A DNA stretch of 64,000 nt from Silurus meridionalis (taxonomy: Eukaryota > Chordata > Actinopteri > Siluriformes > Siluridae). How positions within the stretch are numbered: position 1 is the first letter of the stretch; each line of letters begins with the position of its first letter. The DNA lies in the NCBI RefSeq assembly GCF_014805685.1, contig NC_060901.1, positions 18,702,405 to 18,766,404 of the forward strand, given 5' to 3'. The notes beneath the pieces were generated by a model that was not told where the DNA came from, did no database searches, and saw nothing but the letters and a program-made list of their open reading frames with translations. Positions 1 through 18,293 of the stretch are shown one piece after another. Position numbers and translations under genes: made by a program.

Positions 1-88
1 GGAAATATGTCCCATAGTGCACTGTGACTGGACAATCAGGGGGGGACAAGATACCGAGGTGAAAAGAAGACAAGCGTTTATATACATA

Positions 89-151
<63 letters not shown>

Positions 152-340
152 GTTTATCTCCTTTTAGTATTCAGTGTTTGTTAAATAGTCAGATGCCAAA
201 ATCATCAGCTCATGAAACCTGTGCATGAGCCTCACACAGGTGCAGCATCTAAAGATCTAAACTGACATGGAGATCTCACTCTGAGACCGTGTGAGATTGT
301 GATTTAGTTCTGAATCTTATTCAGGACGGTCACCTCAGGT

Positions 341-400
<60 letters not shown>

Positions 401-476
401 TGTGTGTGTCGGCGCGCGGAGTTTTCTGTACTCCAGGAGCGCATGCACGCAGAGCGGTTCTTCGCCTCTCCCGTGA
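1..476. repeat. Upstream flank of pou3f2 with (TAA)n and (TG)n microsatellites
   Basis: No gene is visible. A (TAA)n tract runs from about 88 to 150 and a (TG)n tract from about 343 to 410, ending in a short GC-rich stretch where the pou3f2 promoter region begins. Open frames here read only as Cys-Val or Thr-His dipeptide runs and are artefacts of the dinucleotide repeat. Confidence 0.8.
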
Positions 477-532
477 CCAATGAACGCGTCGCTGTCAGGG
501 GCAACCGCGTCTGTCAATTCTTCCTGTCCAAT
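477..532 (+). promoter_or_regulatory. Two CCAAT boxes upstream of pou3f2
   Basis: CCAAT pentamers lie at 477-481 and 528-532 in a GC-rich stretch 220-270 bases before the pou3f2 start codon. A pyrimidine-rich 5' leader (about 640-730) follows. No TATA box is obvious. NF-Y binding is an inference from the motif alone. Confidence 0.4.
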
Positions 533-747
533 CACGAGCGGAGCGGTGCAGAAACGCACGGCGCGCGCCTTCGCTCGGCGCTGGGGAGCCGCCTGTGGCA
601 CAAAAAAAGTAAGTGTGAAACGCGTCGACGCATGCAAAAGCCCCCCTCATCTCTCCCTCTGTGCCTCTCTTACTCTCTTTACTCTCTTACTTCCTTCCTC
701 CCTCTTTCTCTATCTCTCTTTTTTCTTTCGGTGCCCTGCTGGAGGCG

Positions 748-1875
748 ATGGCGACCGCGGCGTCCAACCACTACCGCCTCCTGACGTCGAGCGCGTCCGA
801 GGCGGGAAGCATGCAGCAGGCACCAGCGTACAGGGACGCACCGAGCCTGCTGCACAGCGACTACACCACGCTCCAGAGCGCCGCCAATCCGCTCGGCCAC
901 GCGCACCAGTGGCTCGCGGCGCTCTCGCACGGCGACGGCTCGCCGTGGTCTGAGCAGGACATTAAGCCCGCGCTGCACGGCGACGCCGACGAGCTCCAGC
1001 ACTCACCGAGCCTGCAGCCGCAACCGCAGCAGCCGCCGCAACAACAACAACAGCAGCAGCAGCAACAGCAGCAACAACAGTCGCGAGCGACTCATTTGGT
1101 GCACGAGGGCGCGCATCACCAGGATCACCACTGGAGGTCGAGCACGACAGCGCACATGGCCAGTATGACGAGCTCCAACGGCCCGAGCATGATCTATTCG
1201 CAGCCGGGCTACGAGCAGGGCATGCACCACCACTCCGGTTCCCTAAGCGAGGCGCACGAGGACGAGCCGAGCCCGCGCATCAGCGAGCACGGCCAGGCGC
1301 CGAGCCTCCGCCCGGGCCAGCACGAGCACTCGGACGACGACGTGCCCACCTCCGACGACCTGGAGCAATTCGCCAAACAGTTTAAGCAGCGGCGCATTAA
1401 GCTCGGCTTCACGCAGGCCGACGTGGGCTTGGCTCTCGGCACGCTCTACGGCAACGTCTTCTCGCAGACGACGATTTGTCGTTTCGAGGCTCTGCAGCTC
1501 AGCTTCAAGAACATGTGCAAGCTCAAACCGCTGCTGAACAAGTGGCTCGAGGAGGCCGACTCGACTTCGGGAAGTCCCACGAGCTTGGACAAAATCGCCG
1601 CGCAGGGCAGGAAGCGGAAAAAGCGCACCTCAATCGAGGTTGGCGTCAAGGGCGCACTGGAGAGTCATTTCCTCAAGTGTCCGAAACCCGGCGCGGCGGA
1701 GATTAACGCCCTGGCGGACAGTCTGCAGCTGGACAAGGAGGTCGTGCGGGTTTGGTTCTGCAACAGGCGGCAGAAGGAGAAGCGCATGACGCCCCAGTGT
1801 GCGCCGTTAGCCGACAACAAGGACGCGTACGGGGACACGCCGCCGCACCACGGCGACCGGACACCGGGTCCGTGA
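748..1875 (+). CDS. pou3f2: POU domain class 3 transcription factor (Brn-2/POU3F2-type), single exon
   Basis: Encodes a 375-residue nuclear DNA-binding regulator. POU3 factors bind octamer-like sites and drive neural fate. The start is the ATG at 748: its product opens MATAASNHY, the class III N-terminus, and an ATG at 661 only adds a pyrimidine-rich leader. A polyglutamine run (CAG/CAA codons, about 1030-1080) lies in the activation region. The POU-specific domain covers about residues 200-272 and the homeodomain about 287-346, with the recognition helix [14 protein letters not shown]. The gene is intronless, as is usual for POU3 genes. The C-terminal DTPPHHG motif and the TSSAS start favour POU3F2. 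However, the homeodomain arm reads SIEVGVK (as in POU3F1), and the stretch PGAAEIN departs from the usual PSAQEI. The next genes faxc and ccnc match the POU3F2 neighbourhood on human 6q16. Confidence is high for class III and moderate for the paralog. Confidence 0.9.
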   Translation: MATAASNHYRLLTSSASEAGSMQQAPAYRDAPSLLHSDYTTLQSAANPLGHAHQWLAALSHGDGSPWSEQDIKPALHGDADELQHSPSLQPQPQQPPQQQQQQQQQQQQQQSRATHLVHEGAHHQDHHWRSSTTAHMASMTSSNGPSMIYSQPGYEQGMHHHSGSLSEAHEDEPSPRISEHGQAPSLRPGQHEHSDDDVPTSDDLEQFAKQFKQRRIKLGFTQADVGLALGTLYGNVFSQTTICRFEALQLSFKNMCKLKPLLNKWLEEADSTSGSPTSLDKIAAQGRKRKKRTSIEVGVKGALESHFLKCPKPGAAEINALADSLQLDKEVVRVWFCNRRQKEKRMTPQCAPLADNKDAYGDTPPHHGDRTPGP

Positions 1876-2116
1876 TTGTGACCGCAGGGGGGTGAAAAAA
1901 AGGGGAGAATTTTTGAATTGTCCGTGATTTTGTTTCTTTCCACCACCCGCACAGGCTCTGTCCTTTTTTTGTCTGCGCTACAACGGTGGACCGAAGCCGC
2001 AACACAGCCTACGTGACACCGCATAGGTGTTGCGTGTTTTCGCCCTGAAACAATGCGGACAAGGGCGGGCGACGGGACGCGTGTGGCGCATAAAGACGAT
2101 CGCGCGCTTCACGGAA

Positions 2117-2122
2117 AATAAA
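2117..2122 (+). terminator. Candidate polyadenylation signal of pou3f2
   Basis: AATAAA lies 242 bases after the pou3f2 stop codon, in a stretch before the first downstream microsatellite. It is the first canonical hexamer after the stop. Confidence 0.45.
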
Positions 2123-2269
2123 CCCAGAAAGGGGCAAAAAAAATAATAATGCTTTATTGTAAGGGGAAAAAAAAGGGGTCTGGAGCCCAAGGATCTGTGG
2201 AGACACGTCGCATCTGGTTGGAGCAAAATAGCAGGAGAAAGGGCGTTCTACACGCCATCTTCCCGTCAG

Positions 2270-2334
2270 GGCTACACACACACACACACACACACACGAC
2301 GTGTCATCACGCACCGATGCGGTGTCTGCTGCCG

Positions 2335-2388
<54 letters not shown>

Positions 2389-2484
2389 ATGTTCGATGTA
2401 AAACAGTCTACCTCTTTTGTGTAGTGTAGCCTAACGCTGGTGTTTGGTTCTTGATCATAACAAAAGGCTGATAAGTGCTTGTCT

Positions 2485-2547
<63 letters not shown>

Positions 2548-2626
2548 AAGCAGTCCAGCTTCATGCAGGTCACGAATTCGCACTGCTGGTGTGAGCAAAC
2601 AAAAATCCTTGTCAGTGTGAGGGATG

Positions 2627-2677
<51 letters not shown>

Positions 2678-2798
2678 GCGCGCAGACCAGAATCAAGTCT
2701 ACACAAGGCTCTGTGCATTTCATCCAAATTTGGGATAACATCACTAACACATTCTCTGTCATATGGGAATGTTATGTTTGTTATGGGGTTACAAATGC

Positions 2799-2848
<50 letters not shown>

Positions 2849-3181
2849 TGCAGATCTTCGTATTTCAAACTAATGTTGTTTAAACTGTGATCTCAAAAGC
2901 AAGAAAGGTCTATAGGTGTAATCATGTGAAGTTTTATTATTGTTATTATTTTTTTGTGAAGGCAATGAAGGCAACTGGAACACTGTGAACACAGGCCAGG
3001 GGACAGGAAGTCTCTACTGATCAAAACTAGACCAAAATATAACAAAAATAATTTATTGACAAATAAATTAAGGAATACATAAGAATCAATATATTGATTT
3101 CCCATCTATAGATCATATGATAATAATAATAATAATGATTATAATGATTAATTATAATCATTATTATCATTTTTATTATTA

Positions 3182-3216
<35 letters not shown>

Positions 3217-3528
3217 ATTATTATTATTAATATTATTATTATTACAATAATAATACACTGACCACGTCTTACTGTGATGGACTACAAATGATGTATGAGC
3301 TTCGTCACTCTAATGTATATTTATACTTGTGATTTTTGTATTTATCTCTTGTTTAATTTTTGATTTTTTAATTTTTTTTTTATGCAACCAAATTGTTTCT
3401 TTTGACCTTTAAACTGTTAAAAAAAAAAGAAAATATCCGACACCAGCCCTGAGCTCAGTGGAAATGCATCCTGATCACAAAAGAAACCCCAATGAGCTGA
3501 ATCCATGGAGAATAAGGCTTTTATAGGG

Positions 3529-3563
<35 letters not shown>

Positions 3564-3889
3564 GATTATTATTAGTATTAGTATTATTGTTATCATTATT
3601 ATTATAGGGATTGTTTGTTCTCGTCCGCTTTTTCTTTTTCTTTTTCTTGGCGCAGCCAAAGCACAAGTGATCATGTACCATGTAGCTGTAGATCCTGTGA
3701 GACGAGCAATGATTCTGGATTTAATTTTATTTTATTATGTTTTTGTTTTTTTTGGTTGTTTTTTTTTTTACGTTTGAATTTTTGTGAAAATACTTGACTG
3801 ACAACTTGCACAATTTTTAATATCTTCTTTTGTCATTAAAGGATAAAAAGTTGCTTTTACACAACCTGCTGCTCCTATTATTATTATTA

Positions 3890-3959
<70 letters not shown>

Positions 3960-4060
3960 TGCCCCATATGCAGATGTGTTTATCAGCGTGGCTTTTAAAA
4001 TGTTGAAAACTACAGACAGGCTCCTTTTAAATATTTATTTTCTTTCTTTCTTTCTTTCCT

Positions 4061-4127
<67 letters not shown>

Positions 4128-4131
4128 GTCT

Positions 4132-4170
<39 letters not shown>

Positions 4171-4181
4171 TTATCAGTTTG

Positions 4182-4232
<51 letters not shown>

Positions 4233-4417
4233 ATTATTATAAGATTATTATAAAAATCATTTTTGGTTTGTTTGTTTTATTTCTGCAGATGGCTCATCAT
4301 CATGACGTACAAATTTTTATTTTATTTTTTTCATTCGTGTTTTGCATCACAACACGAGAGCCACGTGTAAACAACTCTGTTTTCCTCCAGGACTGAATCT
4401 GATTTACAGGAGCCCGA

Positions 4418-4474
<57 letters not shown>

Positions 4475-4682
4475 ATTTCATTTTTGTCACCAAAAGTTCA
4501 CCAATTGTTGTTGTATTGATTTTATAATAATGTCTCTGTTGTATGTTTTATACACGTCATTTTGATTTATTTGTTATATCCAGACTGACAGTCATATTAT
4601 AATCTATCCAAATTTTACAGTAAATTTTTAAACATAAAAATGTAAAAATGCGTTAATTAAAAAAATGTTCACACCAAAACAG

Positions 4683-4736
<54 letters not shown>

Positions 4737-4740
4737 ACTT
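2270..4740. repeat. Dense microsatellite field downstream of pou3f2
   Basis: This holds more than a dozen simple-repeat tracts and no gene. They are (CA)n at 2274-2298, 2487-2543, 2629-2686 and 4684-4734; (TTA/TAA)n at 2336-2386, 2800-2848, 3118-3255, 3530-3606, 3876-3960 and 4183-4232; (TTTC)n at 4037-4128 followed by (TTTA)n at 4130-4172; and (TC)n at 4421-4471. Between the tracts the DNA is AT-rich and I recognise nothing conserved. Short open frames made of poly-Ile, poly-Asn, Leu-Ser or Thr-His are repeat artefacts. Confidence 0.9.
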
Positions 4741-5455
4741 ATTTTAAAACTTGAACCAAAAATGTTCTGAGACAGGAATTCATTCAAACAAAAAAACCTT
4801 ATAATTAATTAATCAGTAGGTTTATTTGTCGATAACAGCCATATCAGGCTTATGTCGTGCCGGACATGTCACGTGACCGCATACTGGTCGTAAGAAAAGC
4901 AGAAGGGAGCCTGGTTCATACCACTAAATAAAATGAATAAAAAAGAAATTAAAAAGAAATACAAATAAATACAATACAATAAAAGAAATTAAACAAAATT
5001 AAATAAATACAATAGAACGAATAAAATAAAATACATTTTATTGAATAAAATATCGAAAAAAAAATCGTAATTCCATATAATCACCTCTTAATTTGTAGAT
5101 CTCAAACAAACAAACAAACAACAAAAAAATGAAAAAGATCCAAAAGCTGTTGTGTATCTGTATAATCTGTAATTAATAATGTAATTTTTGTATTTTTATT
5201 ATTAAAACTGAAATACAAAATATAAAAACGATATTATTATATTATAGTGAAATGGTCAAACACACACTCAAAAAAAAAAAACCCCAGAAAAAAATTCATG
5301 GATGTTTTTTGAGCTGTTATTTGTTTATTTGTTGGTCCTGAATAATCAATCAAACATCTAGCAGGAGAAACCGAGGCTGAATAAATCACGTTACACTGGC
5401 GCCACCTCGTGGACAAAACACAAAGTACACGCAATCATGTTAAATTTCATATACC

Positions 5456-5848
5456 CAATGTGGCCAAAAGTATTAGGACACCTGACTTGTTTTTATATAT
5501 TATATAAAATGTATGCGGTTCTTCTTCAAACTCCTCCCTCAGACATGGAGGCACAGAATTTTAAAGGTTGTCTTTGGGATGAGTGAACATTTCCCTTTAA
5601 TTGAAGTAGGAGACCCAAACCTGGGATGGAATCGAAGATCTTGAGCCATAGTGAGGTCGTATTTTTCATGCTGACTCATCACCTCACCCTAAATTATTAC
5701 CTGACTTCCCTTAAAATCTAGTGGAACATCTTCATAGAAGAACAGAGTTTATTAAAGCAGCAAAATAAGACGAAATGTGGAAGGAGATGTTTCAAACGGC
5801 ACATCCCAGTTTTATAGTCGGGTGTCCCAATACTTTTGACCATATGTA
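5456..5848. mobile_element. Tc1-type MITE (family copy 1)
   Basis: A roughly 390-bp non-coding element bounded by inverted termini. The left end reads GGCCAAAAGTATTAGGACAC and the right end is the complement, GTGTCCCAATACTTTTGACC. The interior holds the family phrases 'gtggaacatcttc' and 'agtttattaaagcag', which recur in many copies across this window. Confidence 0.75.
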
Positions 5849-5936
5849 TAATATATCAGTAAAAATGGCTTGAATGACATACAAGAAGCTCTGGGTTTAT
5901 TTTTGTGTACTTGACATGAAGAACAGGATCAAAGCT

Positions 5937-5938
<2 letters not shown>

Positions 5939-6020
<82 letters not shown>
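5939..6020. repeat. (TG)n microsatellite
   Basis: About 80 bases of nearly pure TG repeat, starting cgtgtgtg. It carries no coding content. Confidence 0.95.
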
Positions 6021-6024
<4 letters not shown>

Positions 6025-6179
6025 GAACTGCTACGGCACAGCAGCATGAAATTAGCACAGCTAGATTTTATTGTTTCTTTGAGTACTGGTTTTCACACAG
6101 TCATTCATCTCGAGGTTACTATACACTCATAGAGGAACCAAAATCATCTTATTGTACACCGTTTCTTCGTCGTATACAC

Positions 6180-6253
6180 AATCCCATAATAATCCCATAA
6201 TAATCCCATAATAATCCCACAATAATCCCATAATAATCCTGTAATAATCCCAT
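6180..6253. repeat. 11-bp tandem repeat AATCCCATAAT, about 6.5 units
   Basis: Six and a half tandem copies of an 11-base unit AATCCCATAAT with a few substitutions (one unit has CACAAT, one has CTGTAAT). There is no spacer variation and no palindromic repeat, so this is a minisatellite and not a CRISPR array. Confidence 0.85.
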
Positions 6254-6334
6254 ACCTAATACATATGTACACTGGATCACTGGAAGTCTAGACAAGCATC
6301 AAACAAAAAAACATTGCATTTCTGAAATCTAGAG

Positions 6335-6379
<45 letters not shown>

Positions 6380-7293
6380 CTGGGGATGTGATTACTTTTG
6401 CTTGCTTTCCATATTAAAAAATAGAGGTGTTGAAAAGGACCAAAAAATTTTTGTCTAAAGTATTCGGAGATGCATTCGACTTTTTCCATATTTCGTATCT
6501 GTTTCTTCTCCAAACTGTTTCCACAAAATTTGGCAACTTTTTCCTAGAAGAACTAACAGACCCAAAGATCTTCCAAACTTTGCACAAGTTCCATGAAGAT
6601 ACGCTTCGTATTGGAAGATCTTGAGTGACCCACTGTAGAGCTCTAAATCCATATTGAACAGTTTGGGGGAAATTTCTTCTGCACCCCAAGACCTCCTCGG
6701 CTCAACCTAAATCACTTAAGTTACACCCTTTTACCCGAATGAGCTACAGTGCTTCTCAAAATCTATCTAGTAAAACATCTTGGCGGAAGAGTGGAGTGTA
6801 TTATAAGGGCACATGGAGTATAAATGTGGAATGGGATGTTCATGAGAATCATATGCTCAAGTGTCCACAAACTTTTGAGCCTGATGAACTTTTTTTTCCC
6901 ACTATGGAAGAACCTTCTGTGTGATGGAAAGGTTCATACAACCGTGCACGTTGACAAAGAACCGTGTAAGAACTTTCGTTTTCAAGAGTCAGGAATTGCA
7001 CATCTCGTTCAGATACAAAATATGAGGAGGTGAGGAGGCCTGGGCTTCTCGAGATTTTCCACTCTAACCCACCCATGTGAAGCATCACAGAGTTGTCATT
7101 ATCATGCTGGAACAGGTTTGGTGTTTTCAGGTCATGCTGGCAAATCCAGAGACGTCCTACAAGATCGTGTGCCTCCAACGTCGTGGAGAAGAAACACAAA
7201 TAGAAGGTGTCCGAATACTTTTGACCACACTGTGTGTTCTGATCGATTAAAAATTATTTCTCGAGCACACAGTGCAGTGCAGTGCAGTGCAGT

Positions 7294-7355
<62 letters not shown>

Positions 7356-7606
7356 CAATATTTGGCCTATATCGAGGATTATATCAGTCCTCGAAACCCT
7401 CGCGTGTGAACCGCCCTCCGCCATGTACCATGTGTACACCTCGTTTCAAATCGATTAAAAAATTAACAAATAAACAAACAAACAAACATTTGAATAAACA
7501 ATATATAAATCAATAAAAAAATATACAGGAGAAATTAATGACATCGGGTTGCGATCAGGCACTGAATTAAAGATGGACGGGTATATTTTGAAGGCTGTGT
7601 GCTGAA

Positions 7607-7663
<57 letters not shown>

Positions 7664-7717
7664 TGCACAGACCTGTTATTCAAAACCCAAAGACTTGTAA
7701 GTGCTATAATTCTGTGC

Positions 7718-7752
<35 letters not shown>

Positions 7753-7880
7753 ATCTGGTGCATGAATGAGTCATAGTCGTGCATGATCGCACATACTTTC
7801 AAGTAAGTCGTCCCATGGGGGGGCTTACACACGCACACACACGCGCACACGCGCACACACACACAAACACACACAAGTTT
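6335..7880. repeat. Degenerate Tc1-type MITE remnants with (CA)n tracts
   Basis: The stretch contains (CA)n at 6335-6378, 7291-7352 and 7610-7661, (TG)n at 7721-7751 and a mixed CA tract at 7826-7875. It also holds decayed copies of the Tc1-type MITE: terminal phrases such as 'gtccacaaacttttgagcc' near 6860 and 'ccgaatacttttgaccacactgtg' near 7212. No gene is supported. Confidence 0.6.
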
Positions 7881-7934
7881 AACAATTAGAATCAGTTCAT
7901 GGTGAATATGGAGAAATAACATTGTATTTTTGTC

Positions 7935-8440
7935 TGGGGTTTAGTCTCTGTTTATAGTTCAGTTTAAACTTGAGATTATTACTTTTTTCCAGGATCTACA
8001 CTAGTCTCCGGAGTTTAGACTTGTCTCCGGCATTTAATCCAGTCTCTGGGGTGTAGTCTAGTCTGTGCGTATAGTGCAGTCTCAGGGTTTGAACAATGAT
8101 TCAGGGTTTAGTCCAGTCTTTGGGTTTAACCAATCCTCTAGGTTTAGTCCAGTCTCTGGGGTTTAGACTAGTCTTCAAGGTTTAGACTAATCTTTGGGTT
8201 TTAGTTTAAAATCCAGGTTTAGCCTAGTCACTTAATCTAATCTTCTGGTTTAATTTGGTCTTTACATTTAACTTTGTTCTGGGTTTTGTCTAATCTCAGT
8301 GCTTTAATCCAATCTCTGATTTTTGATCTTATATTTGGGTTTAGTCTCAGTTTTAAAGTTTGGTCTGGTCTCTAAGTGTTTAGTTGAGTCTTGGGGTTTT
8401 ATCTAATTCTAGGGGTTTAGTTTAGTCTCTAGTGTGTGCG
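7935..8440. repeat. Diverged minisatellite with a unit of about 20-23 bp (GGTTTAGTCTAGTCTCTGG-like)
   Basis: About 500 bases consist of imperfect copies of a unit close to GGTTTAGTCCAGTCTCTGG, with frequent small length changes. I count roughly twenty recognisable copies. It has no open frame. Confidence 0.75.
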
Positions 8441-9114
8441 CGCGGTCCAGTTTAATATATAACGTTTTTGAAAGACAGACGGACGGCCTTTAACACGTGT
8501 GTGCTGTTTGAAAAACACGTGCATCATTAAAAAAAAACAAAAAAAACCACCCAAACCTTCCTTGAGTTCTGTGCATTAAAATCACACGCAGGAACCTGAA
8601 TCAATTTCTTCTGAAACTTGCAGCATCAGCAACCCCCTACGCCAGACAACACGTCTCCCTCCAGGCTTCACGTCTCCTCTGTCGGGTTTAGTGTCCGATT
8701 TGTCCGACCGCAACATACCAGTGTGAAATGAGGTGTTTTCTGAAAGCACATACCGAGCAGTGTCCACAAACTTTTGGGCATATTGTGCACTATTTTAGAC
8801 ACTTGCTTTCCTTTTTTTTTGTTTTTGTTTTTTTTTTTTTTTTTAAAGGGACGAATGTGTTTCTCTGCCAGTTTTTGCTACCAGGGGATTCGAAGACCTT
8901 CCAAAACCTACCGTATATCCAAATCCATACAACACGTATTTTTGTGTTTTTATTGTTGAACGAAGAACAATGATGATGATGAAGAGGAGGAGGAGGTGGA
9001 GGAGGAAGGGCGATCGGCGGGAACGAATCGGCGGTGGCTTTATTCGCTCCTTTAGATTCTCTGTGTGTTTTTTTTTCCTCGATCCCTTTATACCATTAGT
9101 TCTTACCCTGCAAG

Positions 9115-9369
9115 TAGGGCTGGGCAAGAAAGTGTGACATCTGAGGACATTTACGATACACGATACGTATCGCGATGTTAACCAATGCGGCTCGGAAACT
9201 GTGGATGCGATATTTCATTCAACGGAAATGAAAAAGGTTACAAAAATAGATTTGGTTTTTTTTTCACGTCCGTACGGCTAGGTGTCGTGTGACGCCGGTC
9301 CTTGTGATATTGGAAAAAAAAAAAATTTTTCAAATAGATACTCTAATGCATGAATCATACCCAGCCCTA
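9115..9369. mobile_element. Short hAT-like inverted-repeat element
   Basis: A 255-bp element with termini TAGGGCTGGGC and its complement GCCCAGCCCTA-like end. The interior contains the CGATACGTATCGCGATG type of sequence seen in fish non-autonomous hAT elements. The 8-bp flanks are CCTGCAAG (9107-9114) and CTTGCAGG (9370-9377). They match directly at 6 of 8 positions and are also reverse complements of each other, so the target duplication is ambiguous. The element lies just downstream of the faxc stop codon. Confidence 0.6.
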
Positions 9370-9476
9370 CTTGCAGGTGTTTTTTTGTATGTTCATGGCT
9401 GCACTTTGTCAAAAAGGTAAACCCTTAATGGAGGATAGACGCGCCTGAGAAGTGGAATCGTGACGCACGAAGAAGG

Positions 9477-15634
<6,158 letters not shown>

Positions 15635-15805
15635 TCATGGGCGCTGCTCGGGGGCCTCGGTCATGGCTTTCTTGCGGAACGGATTAGAGAGGGACATCAC
15701 TTCCCTTCAATCCGGGTCCGTCCCCTGCCCCAGGACCAGCACCAGCACCGCGTCCCTGTCCTTCTCCTGCTCACCGCTGCTGATGCTGATGTTGCTGGAA
15801 GGGCG

Positions 15806-15813
15806 TGACGTCA
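15806..15813. promoter_or_regulatory. Full palindromic CRE (TGACGTCA) upstream of faxc
   Basis: A perfect 8-bp TGACGTCA lies about 230 bases upstream of the faxc start codon, in the GC-rich region 15560-15870 that is probably the promoter. CREB/ATF binding is an inference. Confidence 0.4.
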
Positions 15814-16229
15814 CCACGCAGAGGAGGCTGCGCCCTTCCGTGTGGAGCGTCAAGGATCGGGTTTGCTGAGTCAAGTCTTCGGAAAGATCCTTTTCACCCG
15901 ATCACAACAAAAGCCGATTCGTTCTCCACAAACACATGGAAATCTTTAAAACTGTGTTTTTCCCTGCAGAGCTAAATCATGCAGAGTTTTGCTCCTGACT
16001 GAGGGGAAAAGATTTGTTTTTGTACAGCGTTGTTTACAATGGAAACTGTCTCAGTTTTAAACAGATAAATGGTAATAATACGCAGTATATAAAATAATAA
16101 ACGAATATTGCCTCAAAGTCCTTGCTGCATAATGTTCTCAATGGAGAAGGACTCCATCCAGAGGTAGGTCAGGATGTATCAGGATGATCCGAAGAGAAGA
16201 AAAAAACACTGGAACCTCAAGGGCATGTT

Positions 16230-16234
<5 letters not shown>

Positions 16235-16281
<47 letters not shown>

Positions 16282-16335
16282 AAAGAGTAGAGAAGTAGAG
16301 AAGAGAAGAGTAGAGAAGAGAAGAGAAGAGAAGAG
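16235..16335. repeat. (GA)n microsatellite followed by GAGAAGAGTA repeats
   Basis: Pure (GA)n from about 16235 to 16279, then an imperfect AGAGAAGAGTAG run to about 16335. The region upstream of faxc between 15880 and 16878 holds no other recognisable feature. Confidence 0.9.
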
Positions 16336-17752
16336 GGGTGACAAAGAGACAAATTTGAGGTTGTTAAGCATTCTCACATTGGTTTTTTTGTCATCAGGGT
16401 GCAAGTTGGGATGCCAGTGAGAAAAGATCTAAGACCTAAGGAGGACCTACAGACAAAGATGCTTGACTAAATAAATGTCTAAACTTGAACACTGAGACTG
16501 TCTGAGCCCCAAACACTAATTGGAAGGCTGTTGTATACAACTGTGGGTCTTTGTAAGAGAAAGCCCTTTCCTGTAGTCTACCAACAAATAGCCTGCACCT
16601 TTTGTAGCCCTGGGGGACCATAATTTATCAAAAGTTCGCTCAAATACTGCGACACGAAAGCAGTGGTTTCTACATCAATATATTGTAAACAATGCAAGAT
16701 TTAATAGGGAGGAGTGTAGACTGATTAAAACAGCAGTGGTCATATTTCCTCATTATGGTAAAAACCCTTGCTACTGAAGTTATTTATGAAATTACTAAAA
16801 CATCCAGAAAGGAAAGTGTTACAGGAGTCTTTCTCGATGGAAGAAAAGCATGAAGTTATTTTTCTGCAAGGTTACACACACTGTAAAAAAATTATTTTGG
16901 TGGGCGGTAAATATTACCCTTGCCAATAGTGTACCATTTACCTAATATGTAAGCCAGCATGTTTAATTATATAATAATGAGTAATATTAACCCACACTAC
17001 CCAATTATTTATAGTAATAACTGCAAACTAAAAAAACTTTGTAATATATACCCAAAAACGTTGGCCTGTCTGTTAGAGCAAGAGCTATTTGGGGCACATG
17101 TTTGTTGGGCGAGCTGGATTGTGGAAATTGACTACATTGTCAAGCTTCAGTGCTGCCGCTAAGATAACTTTTTAGCCTGCATATTTATCATGTAACAAAA
17201 GAAAACGGGCACTTAGTTAGTTTTATTTGTCATAAGATTGTGGTCATTGTTCTATGTTAGACGAGGAGTTCACGTATAGCTTCGGACATCGGTCATAGCG
17301 AGCTAGCTAAAAACACTTTTTCTCTTGTGCTAATGTTAAAAATGTGCTTTTTCTGCATTATTGAAGCGCTAATGGTACTGCAAGAACGCGATTTCGAAAC
17401 TTTTACCCGTGCTATTATATTCTAATCTAAGTTTTATTATATATAAGTTACCGAAAGGTACATAGTAACATAGCTAACTCATATAGCTAGCTGTGTGTGA
17501 CTCCATTAGCCAATGTTTCGGCTAACTGAAAGTTTACCAGAAAGCACGTTTAAATGTTTAAATGTAAGTGTTGTGGGTAAGACAAAAAGTTTGGTGTTAA
17601 GCTTTAGCTACAGCATTTAAAATATAATTTTAAAGTTGTGCTTAGGAAATGATGTTAGTCACGAAATTGTTATTTTAATGTTAAAAAATAGACATATGGA
17701 TGTGAATGTCAGTTATTTAATGTCATAGCAGTTTGATTTTAAACTCAGCAAT

Positions 17753-18171
17753 TGAAAACAGGAAAGGACTCAGAGCCGATCTTTGATGCAGTCCAACCTC
17801 TGACACACCTGACTTTCTCGTACAGTACCACAACTCCCCCCTGTCGTACGCTTTCTTCCAATCCACAAACACACAATGCAACTCCTTCTGACCTTTTCTA
17901 TACGTCTCCATCAACATTCTCAAAGCAACTAATGCGTCTGTGGTGCTCTTCCTCGTCATAAGTCCTTCCTCCTCTATATTTCAAACACCGCGACATAGTC
18001 GCTGTCCATCCCGCCCTCGTGCTGAAATGCGAACGTACCGATAAAAACATGATCGTCATGAATAAACTTTATGTGATCTGTGTGACAAAAAAAAGAGGAG
18101 AAGATCTCTTTCCGGATCTACCCAAGATTCTTTCCTGCACAGCCATCAGAGAAAAGGTCAGTGAAAGGTCA
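17753..18171. other. Local copy of 14527-14944 inserted in the CACTA-like element
   Basis: This segment repeats 14527-14944 with one single-base gap and a couple of substitutions (ggactcag for gtactcag; accgataaaaa for accggaaaaa). It includes both RTE-derived sequence and the adjacent non-RTE faxc intron sequence. It is bracketed by a 47-bp direct duplication at 17708-17754 and 18168-18214. The junctions share a few bases with the donor (TG on the left, GTCA on the right). Confidence 0.85.
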
Positions 18172-18293
18172 GTTATTTAATGTCATAGCAGTTTGATTTT
18201 AAACTCAGCAATTGTGCATAAATTAAGCCTACAATTGCTGAATACACTATAGTGTTTAAATCTAAAACATTGTTTTGTTTTGTTTTTTAATTA

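Noticed and set aside
344..784. Long open frames beginning in (TG)n or (CA)n tracts, here and at about 2479, 5938, 7118, 48856 and 54203
   Set aside because: They encode Cys-Val or Thr-His dipeptide runs because pure dinucleotide repeats lack stops. They are not genes.
6180..6253. CRISPR-like short repeat array
   Set aside because: The 11-bp units are directly adjacent with no spacers, and the host is a vertebrate.
17708..18214. The 47-bp direct repeat as solo-LTR or LTR ends of a retroelement
   Set aside because: The repeats lack TG...CA ends, and the enclosed sequence is a copy of a nearby intron segment, not an LTR-element interior.
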